The notes: generated from the letters alone by a model not told the origin. Shown: positions 17,555 to 26,692, numbered from the stretch's first letter. The stretch is DNA of 64,000 nt from Lentibacillus saliphilus (GCF_019093865.1 NZ_JABJXD010000001.1:434001-498000); one strand, 5' to 3'. Program-made: numbers and translations.

Positions 17555-18244
17555 TTACCACATCTGATCCATGACGACTTGGAGTTCATCAATCGTTGTC
17601 CGGTTAGTCGTCATTAATTCAGCCGCATGCTTTAAAATATCTGCTGCTTCTGGCTCAAGATCTTTTGTATCAAGTTTATTAATTTGCTCGACCATCCAGT
17701 CTTCTCGAGCTGCCAAGCTACTATCATTTTTATTGGTCAATTTCTGTTGATACTGTATGTACAAGTCCATCTTTTCCTCATCATTCATATAAGCGAATTG
17801 ATATACGGTAAGTGGACGAAGATAGATCATCCCCGTCTTATGTGCGACAGCTTGGAAAGGACGTGTTAATTCACTGATGGTAAACAGTTCCCTTCCCCCT
17901 GCCTGATATTCACGTTCATGGACACCGAGCATAAAAATAAGCCCGAACTCTTTGCCGACGAGTCGACCGCCTGCTTTACCATGTGCAAACCCTTCAACGA
18001 GCACCTCATCCTGCCACTGCTTTAAAAATGCCGGTGACGAGTACCAATAAAAAGGAAATTGAAATATGATGCGATCATGCGTCTCTAAAAGCTGATGCTC
18101 CTTTTCCACATTAATCTTGCCGTCTGGATAAGCCGTTTCTAGATGGTGCACAGTGACGCCTTCTTTTGGAACAGCGTTCAGTAAAAACTGCTGGCTACCT
18201 GATTCAAGAATATCTGGGTGTGATATAATCACTAACGTTTTCAT
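17555..18244 (-). CDS. Flavodoxin-fold NAD(P)H-dependent quinone oxidoreductase-like protein
   Basis: A 229-residue protein of the flavodoxin-like (MdaB/YwrO/Kef-ancillary) family. It starts MKTLVIISHPDILESGSQ, the usual P-loop-like FMN site, followed by DRIIFQFPFYWYSSPAFLKQWQDEV, the second FMN and dimer motif. These enzymes use FMN and NAD(P)H to reduce quinones in two-electron steps. It is somewhat longer than the usual 175-200 residues because of a helical C-terminal extension after about residue 170. The ATG at 18244 fits the family start; an upstream GTG is less likely. It stands alone. Confidence 0.82.
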   Translation of the reverse strand: MKTLVIISHPDILESGSQQFLLNAVPKEGVTVHHLETAYPDGKINVEKEHQLLETHDRIIFQFPFYWYSSPAFLKQWQDEVLVEGFAHGKAGGRLVGKEFGLIFMLGVHEREYQAGGRELFTISELTRPFQAVAHKTGMIYLRPLTVYQFAYMNDEEKMDLYIQYQQKLTNKNDSSLAAREDWMVEQINKLDTKDLEPEAADILKHAAELMTTNRTTIDELQVVMDQMW

Positions 18245-18441
18245 ATATGAACACACTTTCTATACTATTTTTTAAAAATTTTAATTCCAACACCATCATA
18301 AAACATTCATATGTCCGTGAGCAAGCAAACGAATCGCCGGACGGCCATCACTGTTTAAAATTGTCTTCTACTTTACAACGTAACCCTTTCAAACCTGTTA
18401 TAATTTAGAAACATACTTTTAATCTATTGGAGAGAATTAAA

Positions 18442-19791
18442 ATGGCAAACGTCAATGAGAAGTTAGGAACACAATCAGCTGCAAAAAGCTTTTTTCAATA
18501 TTTTATTCCCACGTTAATCGGCATGATGCTCATGTCAGTGAACATCGTCATTGACGGCATCTTTGTAGGTAATGGCATCGGATCAACGGCACTCGCCAGT
18601 GTTAACATTGCTGTGCCTGTTTTTTCAATCATTATTAGCATTGCTTTATTGATTGGTCTAGGCGGTGGCACGCTTTATTCTATGGCAATGGGAGAGGGAA
18701 ACGAACAACGCGCCAAGCATATTTTCACATTATCGATACTACTCGTTTTCTTAATTACCATTACAACGACAGGGATATCCATTTTAAATATCGAGCGCTT
18801 AGCCTTACTCTTCGGTGCGAATGCTGAGACACTTCCATATGTACTCGATTATATGACAGTACTCCTTTTCTCCGGGCTTATATTTGCCCTTGAGGTTGTC
18901 GTTAGCATCTTCATCCGAAATGATGGCGCTCCAAAATTGGCGATGATCGGCTTAGTAGCGACAGCGGTTATTAATATTGGTCTTAATTATTGGATGATTT
19001 TCATCCTCCACCTTGAAGTGACTGGTGCGGCGTTGGCAACGACAATTGCGACAGGGATCGGTTTACTCATTTATACGATTCATTTTTTCAAAAAGGATTC
19101 TGGTTTAAAGCTGGTACGATTGACATGGGATCAGCAAAGCATGACGTCCATCCTTAAAATTGGCTTTCCAGGCTTTCTATCTGAGGCTGGTATGGGGGTT
19201 TTTGTAATGGGGTACAATGTGGCGCTTGCTTACCATGTAGGGACAAATGGACTGGCAGCCTTTTCTGTCATTAACTATTTACACGTCTTTATGTTTCTCG
19301 CATTCCTCAGCATCGGCTCAACGATTCAACCGATGATCAGCTATTATTACGGCGCAAAGGCAATAGACAAAATCAAAACGACCATCAGACTGTCTGAGGC
19401 GACAGCGTTAGCCCTCGGATTATTATTCATCGCTATCGGTTATTTAGGAGCAGATATGCTTGTAGATATATTTGGTGTCGCAAACGAAGACATCGCAAAT
19501 TTAGCCACGACAGGGATCAAATTGTTTTTCGTTGGCTATCTGTTTATGGGCATTAACTTTATTTATATGACGTATTATCAGTCGATCGGCTCAACTACAC
19601 CGGCGAATTGGATTACTCTCTCTCGCGGATTCCTGTTGCTGATTATTATGTTACTTGTGTTACCATTTCTATTTGGGATCAATGGTATTTGGTTATCACT
19701 TCCAGCTGCTGAAGGAATTGTAGCTATCTTATTAATCGTTTTTGCTCGAAAGAACATTATGCAAAGGAACACCTTGTCTCGTCAATTATAA
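18442..19791 (+). CDS. MATE-family multidrug exporter
   Basis: A 449-residue membrane protein with twelve hydrophobic segments in two repeats. The first begins FFQYFIPTLIGMMLMSVNIVIDGIFVGNGIG and the second ILKIGFPGFLSEAGMGVFVMGYN. It resembles MepA-type MATE exporters, which use Na+ or H+ gradients to export cationic compounds. The ATG at 18442 is chosen because GGAGAG lies 7 bases before it. An upstream TTG would overlap that site. It runs divergently from the quinone reductase-like gene. Substrate unknown. Confidence 0.88.
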   Translation: MANVNEKLGTQSAAKSFFQYFIPTLIGMMLMSVNIVIDGIFVGNGIGSTALASVNIAVPVFSIIISIALLIGLGGGTLYSMAMGEGNEQRAKHIFTLSILLVFLITITTTGISILNIERLALLFGANAETLPYVLDYMTVLLFSGLIFALEVVVSIFIRNDGAPKLAMIGLVATAVINIGLNYWMIFILHLEVTGAALATTIATGIGLLIYTIHFFKKDSGLKLVRLTWDQQSMTSILKIGFPGFLSEAGMGVFVMGYNVALAYHVGTNGLAAFSVINYLHVFMFLAFLSIGSTIQPMISYYYGAKAIDKIKTTIRLSEATALALGLLFIAIGYLGADMLVDIFGVANEDIANLATTGIKLFFVGYLFMGINFIYMTYYQSIGSTTPANWITLSRGFLLLIIMLLVLPFLFGINGIWLSLPAAEGIVAILLIVFARKNIMQRNTLSRQL

Positions 19792-19869
19792 TACAGAGAA
19801 TTAACGTCAAGGACATATTCCTCATTTTTGCATACGATAATAGGACTATCGTTTAAAGTGAGGGATCAT

Positions 19870-20490
19870 ATGACCACACCACCTCTACCGGCTGTTATCA
19901 AGACAAGAGTGTTTTCACAACAAGGCATGACGATCTACTTTCCTCAAGTGAGTGGATTGACAAATAAAATGATTGAAGACACGGTTAATCAACGCATTTA
20001 TCAGGAAACGATTAACCTGATTCAAGAGCAGTATTCGAGACAAAATGTGCAAATGTTTGCTGAGATGATTGGCACGTTTGAAGTAAAAGCAAATGAACGT
20101 AATGTGCTCAGCCTCGTGCTTACGAATTATGCCATTGCACCTTATTACGCAAATGGGCTTACCATTTTAATGCCACTCACCTTTGACTTGGAAACAGGCA
20201 AACACTATGAGTTAAAAGAATTGTTTAAGCCTGGAACCGATTATATCAGCCAGCTGTCGGAGCTCGTTCAAGAACAAATTATCGAGCGCCAAATTCCAGT
20301 CATTGAACCTTTTACCGGAATTGGGCCTGATCAGGAATTTTACATCGTTGATCAAGCACTCGTGATCTTTTTTCAACCGATTACGATTTCACCACGGTAT
20401 GTCGGAGCACCGACGTTTCCAATTCCAATTTATAAACTAGAATCGCTCATTCCTCCGAATGGACTGCTTGAACGTATGGCAGCAAATTAA
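19870..20490 (+). CDS. DUF3298 (RsiV/PdaC-type) domain protein
   Basis: A 206-residue protein. An N-terminal portion similar to DUF4163 (VSGLTNKMIEDTVNQRIYQE) is followed by a DUF3298-like part (LTFDLETGKHYELKELFKPG and the end YIVDQALVIFFQPITISP). These paired domains occur in extracytoplasmic proteins such as RsiV and PdaC, but here no signal peptide or membrane helix is present, so the protein appears cytoplasmic. The ATG at 19870 follows GTGAGGG. Function is unknown. It lies downstream of the MATE gene, possibly co-transcribed, and ends at a terminator. Confidence 0.75.
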   Translation: MTTPPLPAVIKTRVFSQQGMTIYFPQVSGLTNKMIEDTVNQRIYQETINLIQEQYSRQNVQMFAEMIGTFEVKANERNVLSLVLTNYAIAPYYANGLTILMPLTFDLETGKHYELKELFKPGTDYISQLSELVQEQIIERQIPVIEPFTGIGPDQEFYIVDQALVIFFQPITISPRYVGAPTFPIPIYKLESLIPPNGLLERMAAN

Positions 20491-20502
20491 GTCAAAAGGC
20501 AA

Positions 20503-20531
20503 AGGCACCCTACTTTTCATTAAGGGTGCCT
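20503..20531. terminator. Terminator between convergent genes
   Basis: AGGCACCCT and AGGGTGCCT form a 9-bp stem with an 11-base loop. The T tract is short on the plus strand and better on the minus strand. Confidence 0.65.
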
Positions 20532-20551
20532 GTTTCATAAGAACATTTCCA

Positions 20552-20968
20552 TCAACGCCATCTCAACACCATATTGAGTTTACAGCAGTTGACTCCGGAA
20601 ATGGTAGAGACCATTTCCATATTTATACCATCAGGATTAAAATCTACTTCCACGTCCTTTTTAACGCCTGTTGATTGAATTAATGTCTTTACAGTTTCCA
20701 TATCACTTCTTTGTGCAGCATCCATTATGTTATATGCCAACGTGTCATTCGTTGCCAATGCATTCATCAGTTTAGATGCATCAGACATGAGGCCTTTAAA
20801 GGCAACAGCTGATTCATGAAACAAACTGGCATCAACCTCGGGATAGGGCGTTCGATGAAGCGGATTAGAGAAATGTGGTTGATACAATTCAGGCATTAAA
20901 TACCTATGTGGCAACCAATGATGTGAGTCCTGATCCGGCATATAACCATCGTAAAATGAACCATACAT
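20552..20968 (-). CDS. Hypothetical Bacillaceae protein
   Basis: A 138-residue protein. The N-terminus is rich in Tyr, His and Pro (MYGSFYDGYMPDQDSHHW), the middle is helical (FKGLMSDASKLMNALATND), and the end is beta-rich with a cysteine pair (ISGVNCCKLNMVLRWR). No signal peptide. I recall similar short proteins in spore formers but cannot name the family or confirm a spore link. The ATG at 20968 has GGAGGT 9 bases upstream; a GTG one codon earlier is an alternative. Monocistronic. Confidence 0.6.
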   Translation of the reverse strand: MYGSFYDGYMPDQDSHHWLPHRYLMPELYQPHFSNPLHRTPYPEVDASLFHESAVAFKGLMSDASKLMNALATNDTLAYNIMDAAQRSDMETVKTLIQSTGVKKDVEVDFNPDGINMEMVSTISGVNCCKLNMVLRWR

Positions 20969-21057
20969 CACGCTAAACCTCCATGTTGAAGCTTTTATAC
21001 AATGTATGTGTAAAGATGTTCAGCGTGCTTAGTCCAACAATTATCTAGCACTTTACA

Positions 21058-22029
21058 TTAACTGCGTTTCGTATGAAGTGGTTTTAGCTTTTGTTCAATT
21101 TGTTCACGCTTAGTTTCTAGAAAAGGCGGTAAAGCCAAACTTTCACCAAGATGTTCGATGTGCTCATCTGTCGCAAAGCCAGGACCATCCGTGGCAATTT
21201 CAAACAAAATGCCATTCGGTTCTCTAAAATAGAGTGAGCGGAAGTAGAAGCGATCGACAAAGCCAGAGTTCGGAATTCTTGCGTCCTGAAGCTTTGTAAT
21301 CCATTGCTTTAACTCCAGTTCGTCTGCAGCACGAAAAGCAACATGATGGACGCCACCTTTGCCTAGACGTTCACTCGATAAATCTGTCCGTTCTTCTAAA
21401 TGAACCTGCGCACCATGTCCACCTTTCCCGGTTTCATATATCGTAATCCCCTGTTTTTCAGCTTGATCATTATTCACTTTTCTAAATCCGAGAAGATTTT
21501 CTAAGATGTCGGAAGTTGGTTTACTGTTTGGTACCGTCAATTTAATTGGTCCAAGTCCGAGTATCCCTTGATTAACAGGGACGACACTCTTATCCCATGG
21601 CATCCCACCTTCTACACCTAAATTATATTCATCCGACACAAGTGAAAGTCGCTGTCCTTCTGGGTCACGGAATGCCAATGTTTTATGGCCAGCTATTTTC
21701 TTAATTCTTTCATGCTTAATCCCAAAATGATCCAAACGTTGTGTCCAATATTCTAAAACACCATCATCTGCTACGCGCAAAGCGATATTCGATATGCTGT
21801 TGTTTCCGTCATAATTAGGTGCACTCATCGGAATTTCGAAAAACGTGAGTTCAGTTCCCGGATGACCAACCTCATCGCCATAAAAGAGATGATAAACAGA
21901 TATATCATCCTGATTGACCGTCTTCTTAATGAGCCGCATGCCAAGAACATTCGTATAGAAATCATAATTTTTTCGTGCATCACCTGTTAATGCTGACACG
22001 TGATGAATTCCCTTTAGTTCCATCCTCAT
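21058..22029 (-). CDS. mhqO: Ring-cleaving dioxygenase of the VOC family (MhqO-type)
   Basis: A 323-residue protein with two VOC modules. HHVSALTGDARKNYDFYTNVLGMR opens the first and LGLGPIKLTVPNSK the second. Metal ligands of the extradiol dioxygenase type are seen in GIHHVSA, GGVHHVAFR and the C-terminal PNGILFEIAT (Glu). B. subtilis MhqO is a hydroquinone-specific dioxygenase induced by 2-methylhydroquinone. The start at 22029 overlaps the regulator stop by one base (TGATG) and has AGGGA 7 bases before it. It is co-transcribed with the MarR-type gene upstream, supporting aromatic-quinone detoxification. Confidence 0.88.
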   Translation of the reverse strand: MRMELKGIHHVSALTGDARKNYDFYTNVLGMRLIKKTVNQDDISVYHLFYGDEVGHPGTELTFFEIPMSAPNYDGNNSISNIALRVADDGVLEYWTQRLDHFGIKHERIKKIAGHKTLAFRDPEGQRLSLVSDEYNLGVEGGMPWDKSVVPVNQGILGLGPIKLTVPNSKPTSDILENLLGFRKVNNDQAEKQGITIYETGKGGHGAQVHLEERTDLSSERLGKGGVHHVAFRAADELELKQWITKLQDARIPNSGFVDRFYFRSLYFREPNGILFEIATDGPGFATDEHIEHLGESLALPPFLETKREQIEQKLKPLHTKRS

Positions 22030-22487
22030 CACCCATTCCCTTCTGGTGTTTTTTGTAATTTCTTTAATAGATTAAGAAGCTGAACCTGTTCTGCTTCTGA
22101 TAGTCCAGAAAATTGTTCCGCCTGAAACATTTCTTGGCGTGGAACGACCTCATCGTAAAGTACCTTCCCCTGTTTGGTTAGTGAGACATAATTCGTACGC
22201 CACTCTTTCTTCCTTTGAATCAATCCTGCCTTCTCCATTTTGACCAATAACTGCGTAATATTACCTTTTGTCACGAATAATTTGTGTGACAATTCTTGTT
22301 GTGTGATTTCTTTATGAACACCAACCTGAGCGAGTACATCGAATTGGGCAGCACTCAGCTGAACATCCTTCAAAAAGTCGTTCGTCTGTCGGATACTGCG
22401 ATTGTAAAATCGTGACAGACGAAACCATAGCATGAGGCCAAGTCGTTTTTCTCGTGTTGACAGTCTGTTAATGTGTTGATCTACCAT
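22029..22487 (-). CDS. mhqR: MarR-family regulator, MhqR-type
   Basis: A 152-residue winged-helix protein. LSAAQFDVLAQVGVHKEITQQELSHKL is the central helix-turn-helix, followed by TKGNITQLLVKMEKAGLIQRK and the wing. It heads an operon with the dioxygenase gene and is divergent from an MhqD-like hydrolase gene. This arrangement matches the B. subtilis MhqR regulon, in which MhqR represses quinone detoxification genes. AGAGGTGG precedes the ATG. The 112-base intergenic region holds a palindrome likely to be its operator. Confidence 0.85.
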   Translation of the reverse strand: MVDQHINRLSTREKRLGLMLWFRLSRFYNRSIRQTNDFLKDVQLSAAQFDVLAQVGVHKEITQQELSHKLFVTKGNITQLLVKMEKAGLIQRKKEWRTNYVSLTKQGKVLYDEVVPRQEMFQAEQFSGLSEAEQVQLLNLLKKLQKTPEGNG

Positions 22488-22517
22488 CTTGCCACCTCTT
22501 TAAGCTTTATGTTAGTA

Positions 22518-22532
22518 TTAGTTTATAACTAA
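22518..22532. promoter_or_regulatory. Candidate MhqR operator
   Basis: TTAGTT-TAT-AACTAA is a perfect 6-bp-arm palindrome in the gap between mhqR and mhqD. It overlaps the likely -10 of mhqR (TTGACG, 17-base spacer, TAAACT on the minus strand). Location suits autorepression and control of both directions. Confidence 0.55.
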
Positions 22533-22599
22533 ACCGATAGAACGTCAACAATCTTGTTTTTACGTTAAGACACATTCAATTATAGGAGGTCCTAAAAAC

Positions 22600-23208
22600 A
22601 TGAAATACATTTATTACAAAGGTACTGATTCAAATAAATCAACAATGCTCCTTTTACATGGAACAGGTGGTACAGAAACAGATCTTCTTCCCATCTCCGA
22701 GAAAATCGATCCAGACGCAGCTGTACTAGGTGTGCGCGGCAATGTTCTAGAAAATGGGATGCCACGCTTTTTTAAGCGGCTGGCAGAAGGTGTATTTGAT
22801 GAAGCCGACCTCAAGCAACACACAGAGGAATTGTATGATTTTATAAATCACAAAGCAAGTGAGCATCAGTTCGATCGAGAACATGTTATTGCCCTCGGTT
22901 ATTCTAACGGCGCGAATATCGCCGCAAGTCTGCTCTTTTTGAAACCCAATGCTTTACATGGTGCCATCCTATTTCGTCCAATGGTACCATTAAGAGATGT
23001 TCAGCTGCCTGATTTAACGGGAATCTCTGTTTTTATTGGCGCAGGAAAGAACGACCCCCTCTGTCCGCCAGAAGAAACAGATGAACTTGCTCAACTGCTA
23101 AGACAGGCTGGTGCTCAAGTTGACATTCACTGGTCTTATCATGGACACCAACTGACTCAGGAAGACATTCAAGCGGCGACTCTATGGTACAATGGTTTAA
23201 GTAATTGA
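22600..23208 (+). CDS. mhqD: Carboxylesterase/hydrolase, MhqD-type
   Basis: A 202-residue alpha/beta hydrolase. The oxyanion region is LLLHGTGGTETDLLP, the nucleophile elbow is LGYSNGANIAASL (Ser in G-Y-S-N-G), the acid is in GAGKNDPLCPPEET and the histidine in SYHGHQLTQED. It matches MhqD and related carboxylesterases induced by quinones. AGGAGGT precedes the ATG. It lies opposite the mhqR-mhqO operon and probably shares MhqR control. Likely role: hydrolysis step in degradation of aromatic or quinone-derived compounds. Confidence 0.88.
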   Translation: MKYIYYKGTDSNKSTMLLLHGTGGTETDLLPISEKIDPDAAVLGVRGNVLENGMPRFFKRLAEGVFDEADLKQHTEELYDFINHKASEHQFDREHVIALGYSNGANIAASLLFLKPNALHGAILFRPMVPLRDVQLPDLTGISVFIGAGKNDPLCPPEETDELAQLLRQAGAQVDIHWSYHGHQLTQEDIQAATLWYNGLSN

Positions 23209-23230
23209 ATTTGAAAGCTCTAGACTAAAA

Positions 23231-23276
23231 AACTGCCCCCTATTGATTAGATTGTGTCTAACAATTGGGGGCAGTT
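23231..23276. terminator. Terminator between mhqD and the phosphatase gene
   Basis: AACTGCCCCC pairs with GGGGGCAGTT across a 26-base loop. The T run is on the minus strand, so it mainly ends the phosphatase gene. Confidence 0.75.
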
Positions 23277-23340
23277 CTAACTTAAAGCCTGGGCGATTTT
23301 AGGTATAGGGATAAAAAATCTAGTATCACTCTTTCTTTCG

Positions 23341-24051
23341 TTATCCTACAGTAGACGTTTCATTCTGATTTGACTTTACGGAATACATCTTATTTCCTGA
23401 CAGCTCGAGACAATTGAGCTGGCCACCGTAAACTGCACCACCATCAACACCGATGATATTGTTCTCACCAAAATAAACATCATATTTTTCACTGTCGTCA
23501 TGTAAATTTGGCGTAGGCGTATGACCAAATACAACTGTTTTTTGACCATGATAGCCATCGTGAAATTTTGAACGAATCCAGACAAGCTCGTGGGAATCCG
23601 TCTCATCAATCGGGAGCTCTGGATCTACCCCTGCATGAACAAAAATATGACTGTCTGTTTCATAATAGTAGTCAAGCCCTTTTATGAATTCAACATGTGC
23701 TTGAAATGCGTCTGACTTAGGCAGACTTAGCTCGTCCGTCATTGTAGCGTCATAGCTTAAGAGGGTTTTTTCTGCACCGTTTCTCATCCATCTGTCCCAT
23801 GCACTTGGCTCTCCATCTACAGCCGCCACAAGCATGTCATCATGATTGCCCCGTAAAACGATTGCACCCTCATCTTTTAATGACATTACTTTGTTTAATA
23901 CGCCACATGAATCCGGCCCACGATCAACGTAATCGCCTAATAGAATTAACTGATCGACATTAGGGTCGTATGACACCTTGTCCAAAAGAGCATTAAGTTG
24001 CTTTAACGCACCGTGAATGTCACTCATTACAAGTATTCTCTTTTTGTCCAT
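23341..24051 (-). CDS. PPP-family metallophosphatase (Ser/Thr phosphatase or Ap4A hydrolase type)
   Basis: A 236-residue protein with the full set of PPP motifs: MSDIHG (GDxHG-like), LLGDYVDRGPDS, LRGNHDD, FVHAGVDP and VVFGHTPTP. These bind two metal ions and phosphate. Bacterial members include lambda-type protein phosphatases, PrpA and symmetrical Ap4A hydrolases; the sequence alone does not decide between them. No regulatory or membrane domain is present. It is monocistronic, with a terminator shared with mhqD. Confidence 0.88.
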   Translation of the reverse strand: MDKKRILVMSDIHGALKQLNALLDKVSYDPNVDQLILLGDYVDRGPDSCGVLNKVMSLKDEGAIVLRGNHDDMLVAAVDGEPSAWDRWMRNGAEKTLLSYDATMTDELSLPKSDAFQAHVEFIKGLDYYYETDSHIFVHAGVDPELPIDETDSHELVWIRSKFHDGYHGQKTVVFGHTPTPNLHDDSEKYDVYFGENNIIGVDGGAVYGGQLNCLELSGNKMYSVKSNQNETSTVG

Positions 24052-24182
24052 TGAAAAAATCCCCTTATGGTCTTGCTTGCAAAATTTAACAAGACGATAT
24101 TTTTGTTGTTTTTATAATTCAAAACACATCGATTGTATTTCGTGAATGATTGTGAAGTGTTAATGATCGCCTTATTAAACGT

Positions 24183-24743
24183 CTAATCTTTAGACTGCTT
24201 TATTCGAATGTCGATCTCATCCTCATATTGCTTCATCAAATCATCTAATAGTTGATTGGCTTTTTCATTGAATGCGTCTGAGTTGTCCACATCTATATTT
24301 GAGATGTCGAGTTTACCTTCAATATAAGCCGTCATATATGCACTCTGCTCTGACGTTATTTCCACGTACTGCTCATAATAAGCGTCAGGGTCCATGTCCA
24401 ACTTTTCCGCCTGCGCTTCAGCAAATTGACGGACGTCATTTGCCCACGGTGTCTCTACATCCCCTGGCGGTAAAAAGCCAAATTGTTCAACTCGATTCTT
24501 TGTTTGGTCAGAAATATCAAGGTCCAATCGTTTTGCTTCCTGGGTAACCAACTCCACTTTAACCGTTCCTTCAATCATTTCAAGAACTTTTTCATCAGGA
24601 TACAAAAAACGTAAGTCGCCGATTGTAATCTCTTCCCCTCTTACAACAGCAGCAATGGCATCATCGTCATGCCCAATATCATTCGTACAACCAACAATCA
24701 ATAAAAGGGAAATAAGACAGGCATATTTAAATAATTTTAGCAT
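24183..24743 (-). CDS. Lipoprotein with SurA-N/PrsA-like chaperone segment
   Basis: A 186-residue protein with a lipoprotein signal (LFKYACLISLLLIVGC, lipobox IVGC, Cys19). The mature part starts with VVRGEEITIGDLRFLYPDEKV, close to the N-terminal chaperone segment of SurA/PrsA foldases, and continues as helices rich in acidic residues. The parvulin isomerase domain is absent, so it may be a chaperone-like partner for secreted proteins. A transcription signal cannot be assigned. Monocistronic. Confidence 0.72.
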   Translation of the reverse strand: MLKLFKYACLISLLLIVGCTNDIGHDDDAIAAVVRGEEITIGDLRFLYPDEKVLEMIEGTVKVELVTQEAKRLDLDISDQTKNRVEQFGFLPPGDVETPWANDVRQFAEAQAEKLDMDPDAYYEQYVEITSEQSAYMTAYIEGKLDISNIDVDNSDAFNEKANQLLDDLMKQYEDEIDIRIKQSKD

Positions 24744-24894
24744 TGGAACACCCCTTTTTACAAAAATACATTAGATCATCTGTTTTAATTATGTGTATTC
24801 TTATAGGTGTCAATTGCTTTAAAATGAGCATATTTAAATATTATTCTAACACTTTATGAGTCTGATGGAAATGGCTTTACCTTTGCAAGTGAAT

Positions 24895-24934
24895 AAAAAA
24901 AACACCGCATCTCTGATTAAGCTACAGAGATGCG
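24895..24934 (-). terminator. Terminator of fadH
   Basis: CGCATCTCT and AGAGATGCG form a 9-bp stem, followed on the minus strand by a run of eight T residues. Confidence 0.82.
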
Positions 24935-24957
24935 ATGACGATTTACTAGTATCTGAT

Positions 24958-25725
24958 TTAAAATGGAAATTGATTAAGCCATTGGCCCCCATCCATTGTG
25001 ACCACTTCACCATTAATGTATGCTGCGTCTTTAGACATTAGAAAAGATGCCAGTCCCGCAATCTCTTCTGGTGTGCCATAACGTTTCAGTGGAACAGACA
25101 AGCGTGTTCGCTCCGCCATCTCTTTCGAAAGCGCTAATTTTTCCGCACCACCTGTCCGTTCAATTGGACCGGGAGCGATCGCATTGACACGAATTCCGTA
25201 TTTCCCGCCCCACTCAACAGCGAGCGTTCGCGTCATGCTTAATACGCCTGCTTTAGCGGCAGCATTATGGATGACTCCTGCTCCAGCATCCCAAGCATAC
25301 GTTGCCACCATATTTAAAATATGACCCTGCTTTTTCGCTTCGATCCAATAATGACCGACCGCACGACTACAATAAAATGTCCCATTCAAGACAATATCAA
25401 TAACTGAATTCCAACCATTAATGGATAAATCTTCAGCAGCTACAACAAAATTACCAGCAGCATTGTTGACAAGATGATCAATTGTCCCAAACTGTTCGAT
25501 TGTTGTTTGCACCATTCGGTCAACGTCCTCAGGCTTTCGAACATCCATTTGAACGGTTATGATCTGACCCGTTGCAGTTTGATCCATTTCATGCTTCGCT
25601 TCATGTAGCCGTCCTTCATCTCGTCCAGTGATAACAACATTTGCACCTTCTTCAGCGAATCGTTTAGCCATCGCCTTTCCCATTCCACTTGAACCACCTG
25701 TTACAATAACGACTTCATTTTTCAT
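24958..25725 (-). CDS. fadH: 2,4-dienoyl-CoA reductase (short-chain dehydrogenase)
   Basis: A 255-residue SDR protein. VTGGSSGMGKA is the dinucleotide-binding motif and NNAAGNF the NAG-type block. NMVATYAWDAGAGVIHNAAAK replaces the usual Ser-Tyr-x3-Lys, a variant shared with B. subtilis FadH (YkuF) and mammalian dienoyl-CoA reductases. It reduces 2,4-dienoyl-CoA with NADPH during breakdown of unsaturated fatty acids. The ATG at 25725 has AGGGGG 9 bases upstream. A FadR operator lies about 190 bases upstream, supporting control by acyl-CoA. Confidence 0.92.
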   Translation of the reverse strand: MKNEVVIVTGGSSGMGKAMAKRFAEEGANVVITGRDEGRLHEAKHEMDQTATGQIITVQMDVRKPEDVDRMVQTTIEQFGTIDHLVNNAAGNFVVAAEDLSINGWNSVIDIVLNGTFYCSRAVGHYWIEAKKQGHILNMVATYAWDAGAGVIHNAAAKAGVLSMTRTLAVEWGGKYGIRVNAIAPGPIERTGGAEKLALSKEMAERTRLSVPLKRYGTPEEIAGLASFLMSKDAAYINGEVVTMDGGQWLNQFPF

Positions 25726-25911
25726 ACTCAAGATCCCCCTTTGATTAAATAAACATCATTTAATAGCATTGTGTTTAAGTCATGAGTGATCGTTTCCCTG
25801 CTAGATTGTCATATGAGTCATATCGTGATGTAAATCGGTAGCTTCGTAGACTGATCACTGAAGTGAGATAGACTCGCCACCGATATTGGCAACCGTCTTC
25901 CAAACTAATAA

Positions 25912-25929
25912 TGAATGAGTATTCATTCG
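25912..25929. promoter_or_regulatory. FadR (TetR-family) operator upstream of fadH
   Basis: TGAATGAGTATTCATTCG matches the Bacillus FadR consensus TGAATGANTANTCATTCA at all but the last base. It lies in the gap upstream of fadH. FadR releases DNA on binding long-chain acyl-CoA. Confidence 0.82.
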
Positions 25930-25974
25930 TTATTGTAACATAAAAAATTGTCTGTTACGATCGTTTTTGTTCTT

Positions 25975-26508
25975 CTATTCAATCAGACCATCTATCGTTT
26001 GAATGAATTCCTGAACTTCTTTTCTACCTTTGAGTCTGTACGCCCTTCTTTCGTTTCCCATTTTCTCAAAGGCAACACACCTTTCAGCCATATTCTTCTT
26101 ACGCCGTCTGTATGTCGTAACGATGAACTTAATAAATGTCCAATCGAGCTTTTCTGAACACCCTACCGCCATGTCCGGCCGTGTCTGACCTCTATACGTG
26201 ATAAACCTTTTTACAACGCGATACAAACAAAGCCACAACGGTAATTCAAGATAAATGATCGTATCGGCCTGTTCTTCCCTTATAGAGTATGTGCTGCTAT
26301 AATTTCCTTCAATAATCCACTTCTGTTCATTTTTTATAATGTGTGTTTGGGCTTCTGCAAATTCTTCGTCCATCGTCTGAACCCAACCAGGCTTCCAAAA
26401 TAACGCATCGAGATGGTAAACATGAATTCCGAGCTTTTCACCTAATTTCATCGCAAACGTTGACTTGCCTGCCCCAGCTGACACACCAATTACCATGATT
26501 TTTTTCAT
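25975..26508 (-). CDS. P-loop nucleoside/adenylate-kinase-like protein (FlaR/topology-modulation family)
   Basis: A 177-residue P-loop protein. VIGVSAGAGKSTFAMKLGEKLGIHVYHLDALFWKPGW gives Walker A and the HLDxLxWxPxW motif typical of the family annotated as 'DNA topology modulation protein FlaR' or YqaC-like small kinases. WIIEGNYSSTYSIR is the second conserved block. These are probably small-molecule kinases, and the topology name is historical. The ATG at 26508 fits the family start; earlier in-frame starts lack support. It lies upstream of the FadR site and fadH, in the same direction. Confidence 0.78.
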   Translation of the reverse strand: MKKIMVIGVSAGAGKSTFAMKLGEKLGIHVYHLDALFWKPGWVQTMDEEFAEAQTHIIKNEQKWIIEGNYSSTYSIREEQADTIIYLELPLWLCLYRVVKRFITYRGQTRPDMAVGCSEKLDWTFIKFIVTTYRRRKKNMAERCVAFEKMGNERRAYRLKGRKEVQEFIQTIDGLIE

Positions 26509-26692
26509 TTCTACACCCACTTCCAATAGATTAAAAACCACATTCTATTTGTTTACACAACAACATGATCACCCTTCGAACCTTTATTTAGATGCTTTTT
26601 ATGAATAGGTCTTTTTTAGACGTTTGTCTATTACGAATGTCCTACTTTCTGCATTCAATAGTTATATACATTAAAATAAGGGGTGCGTAATC

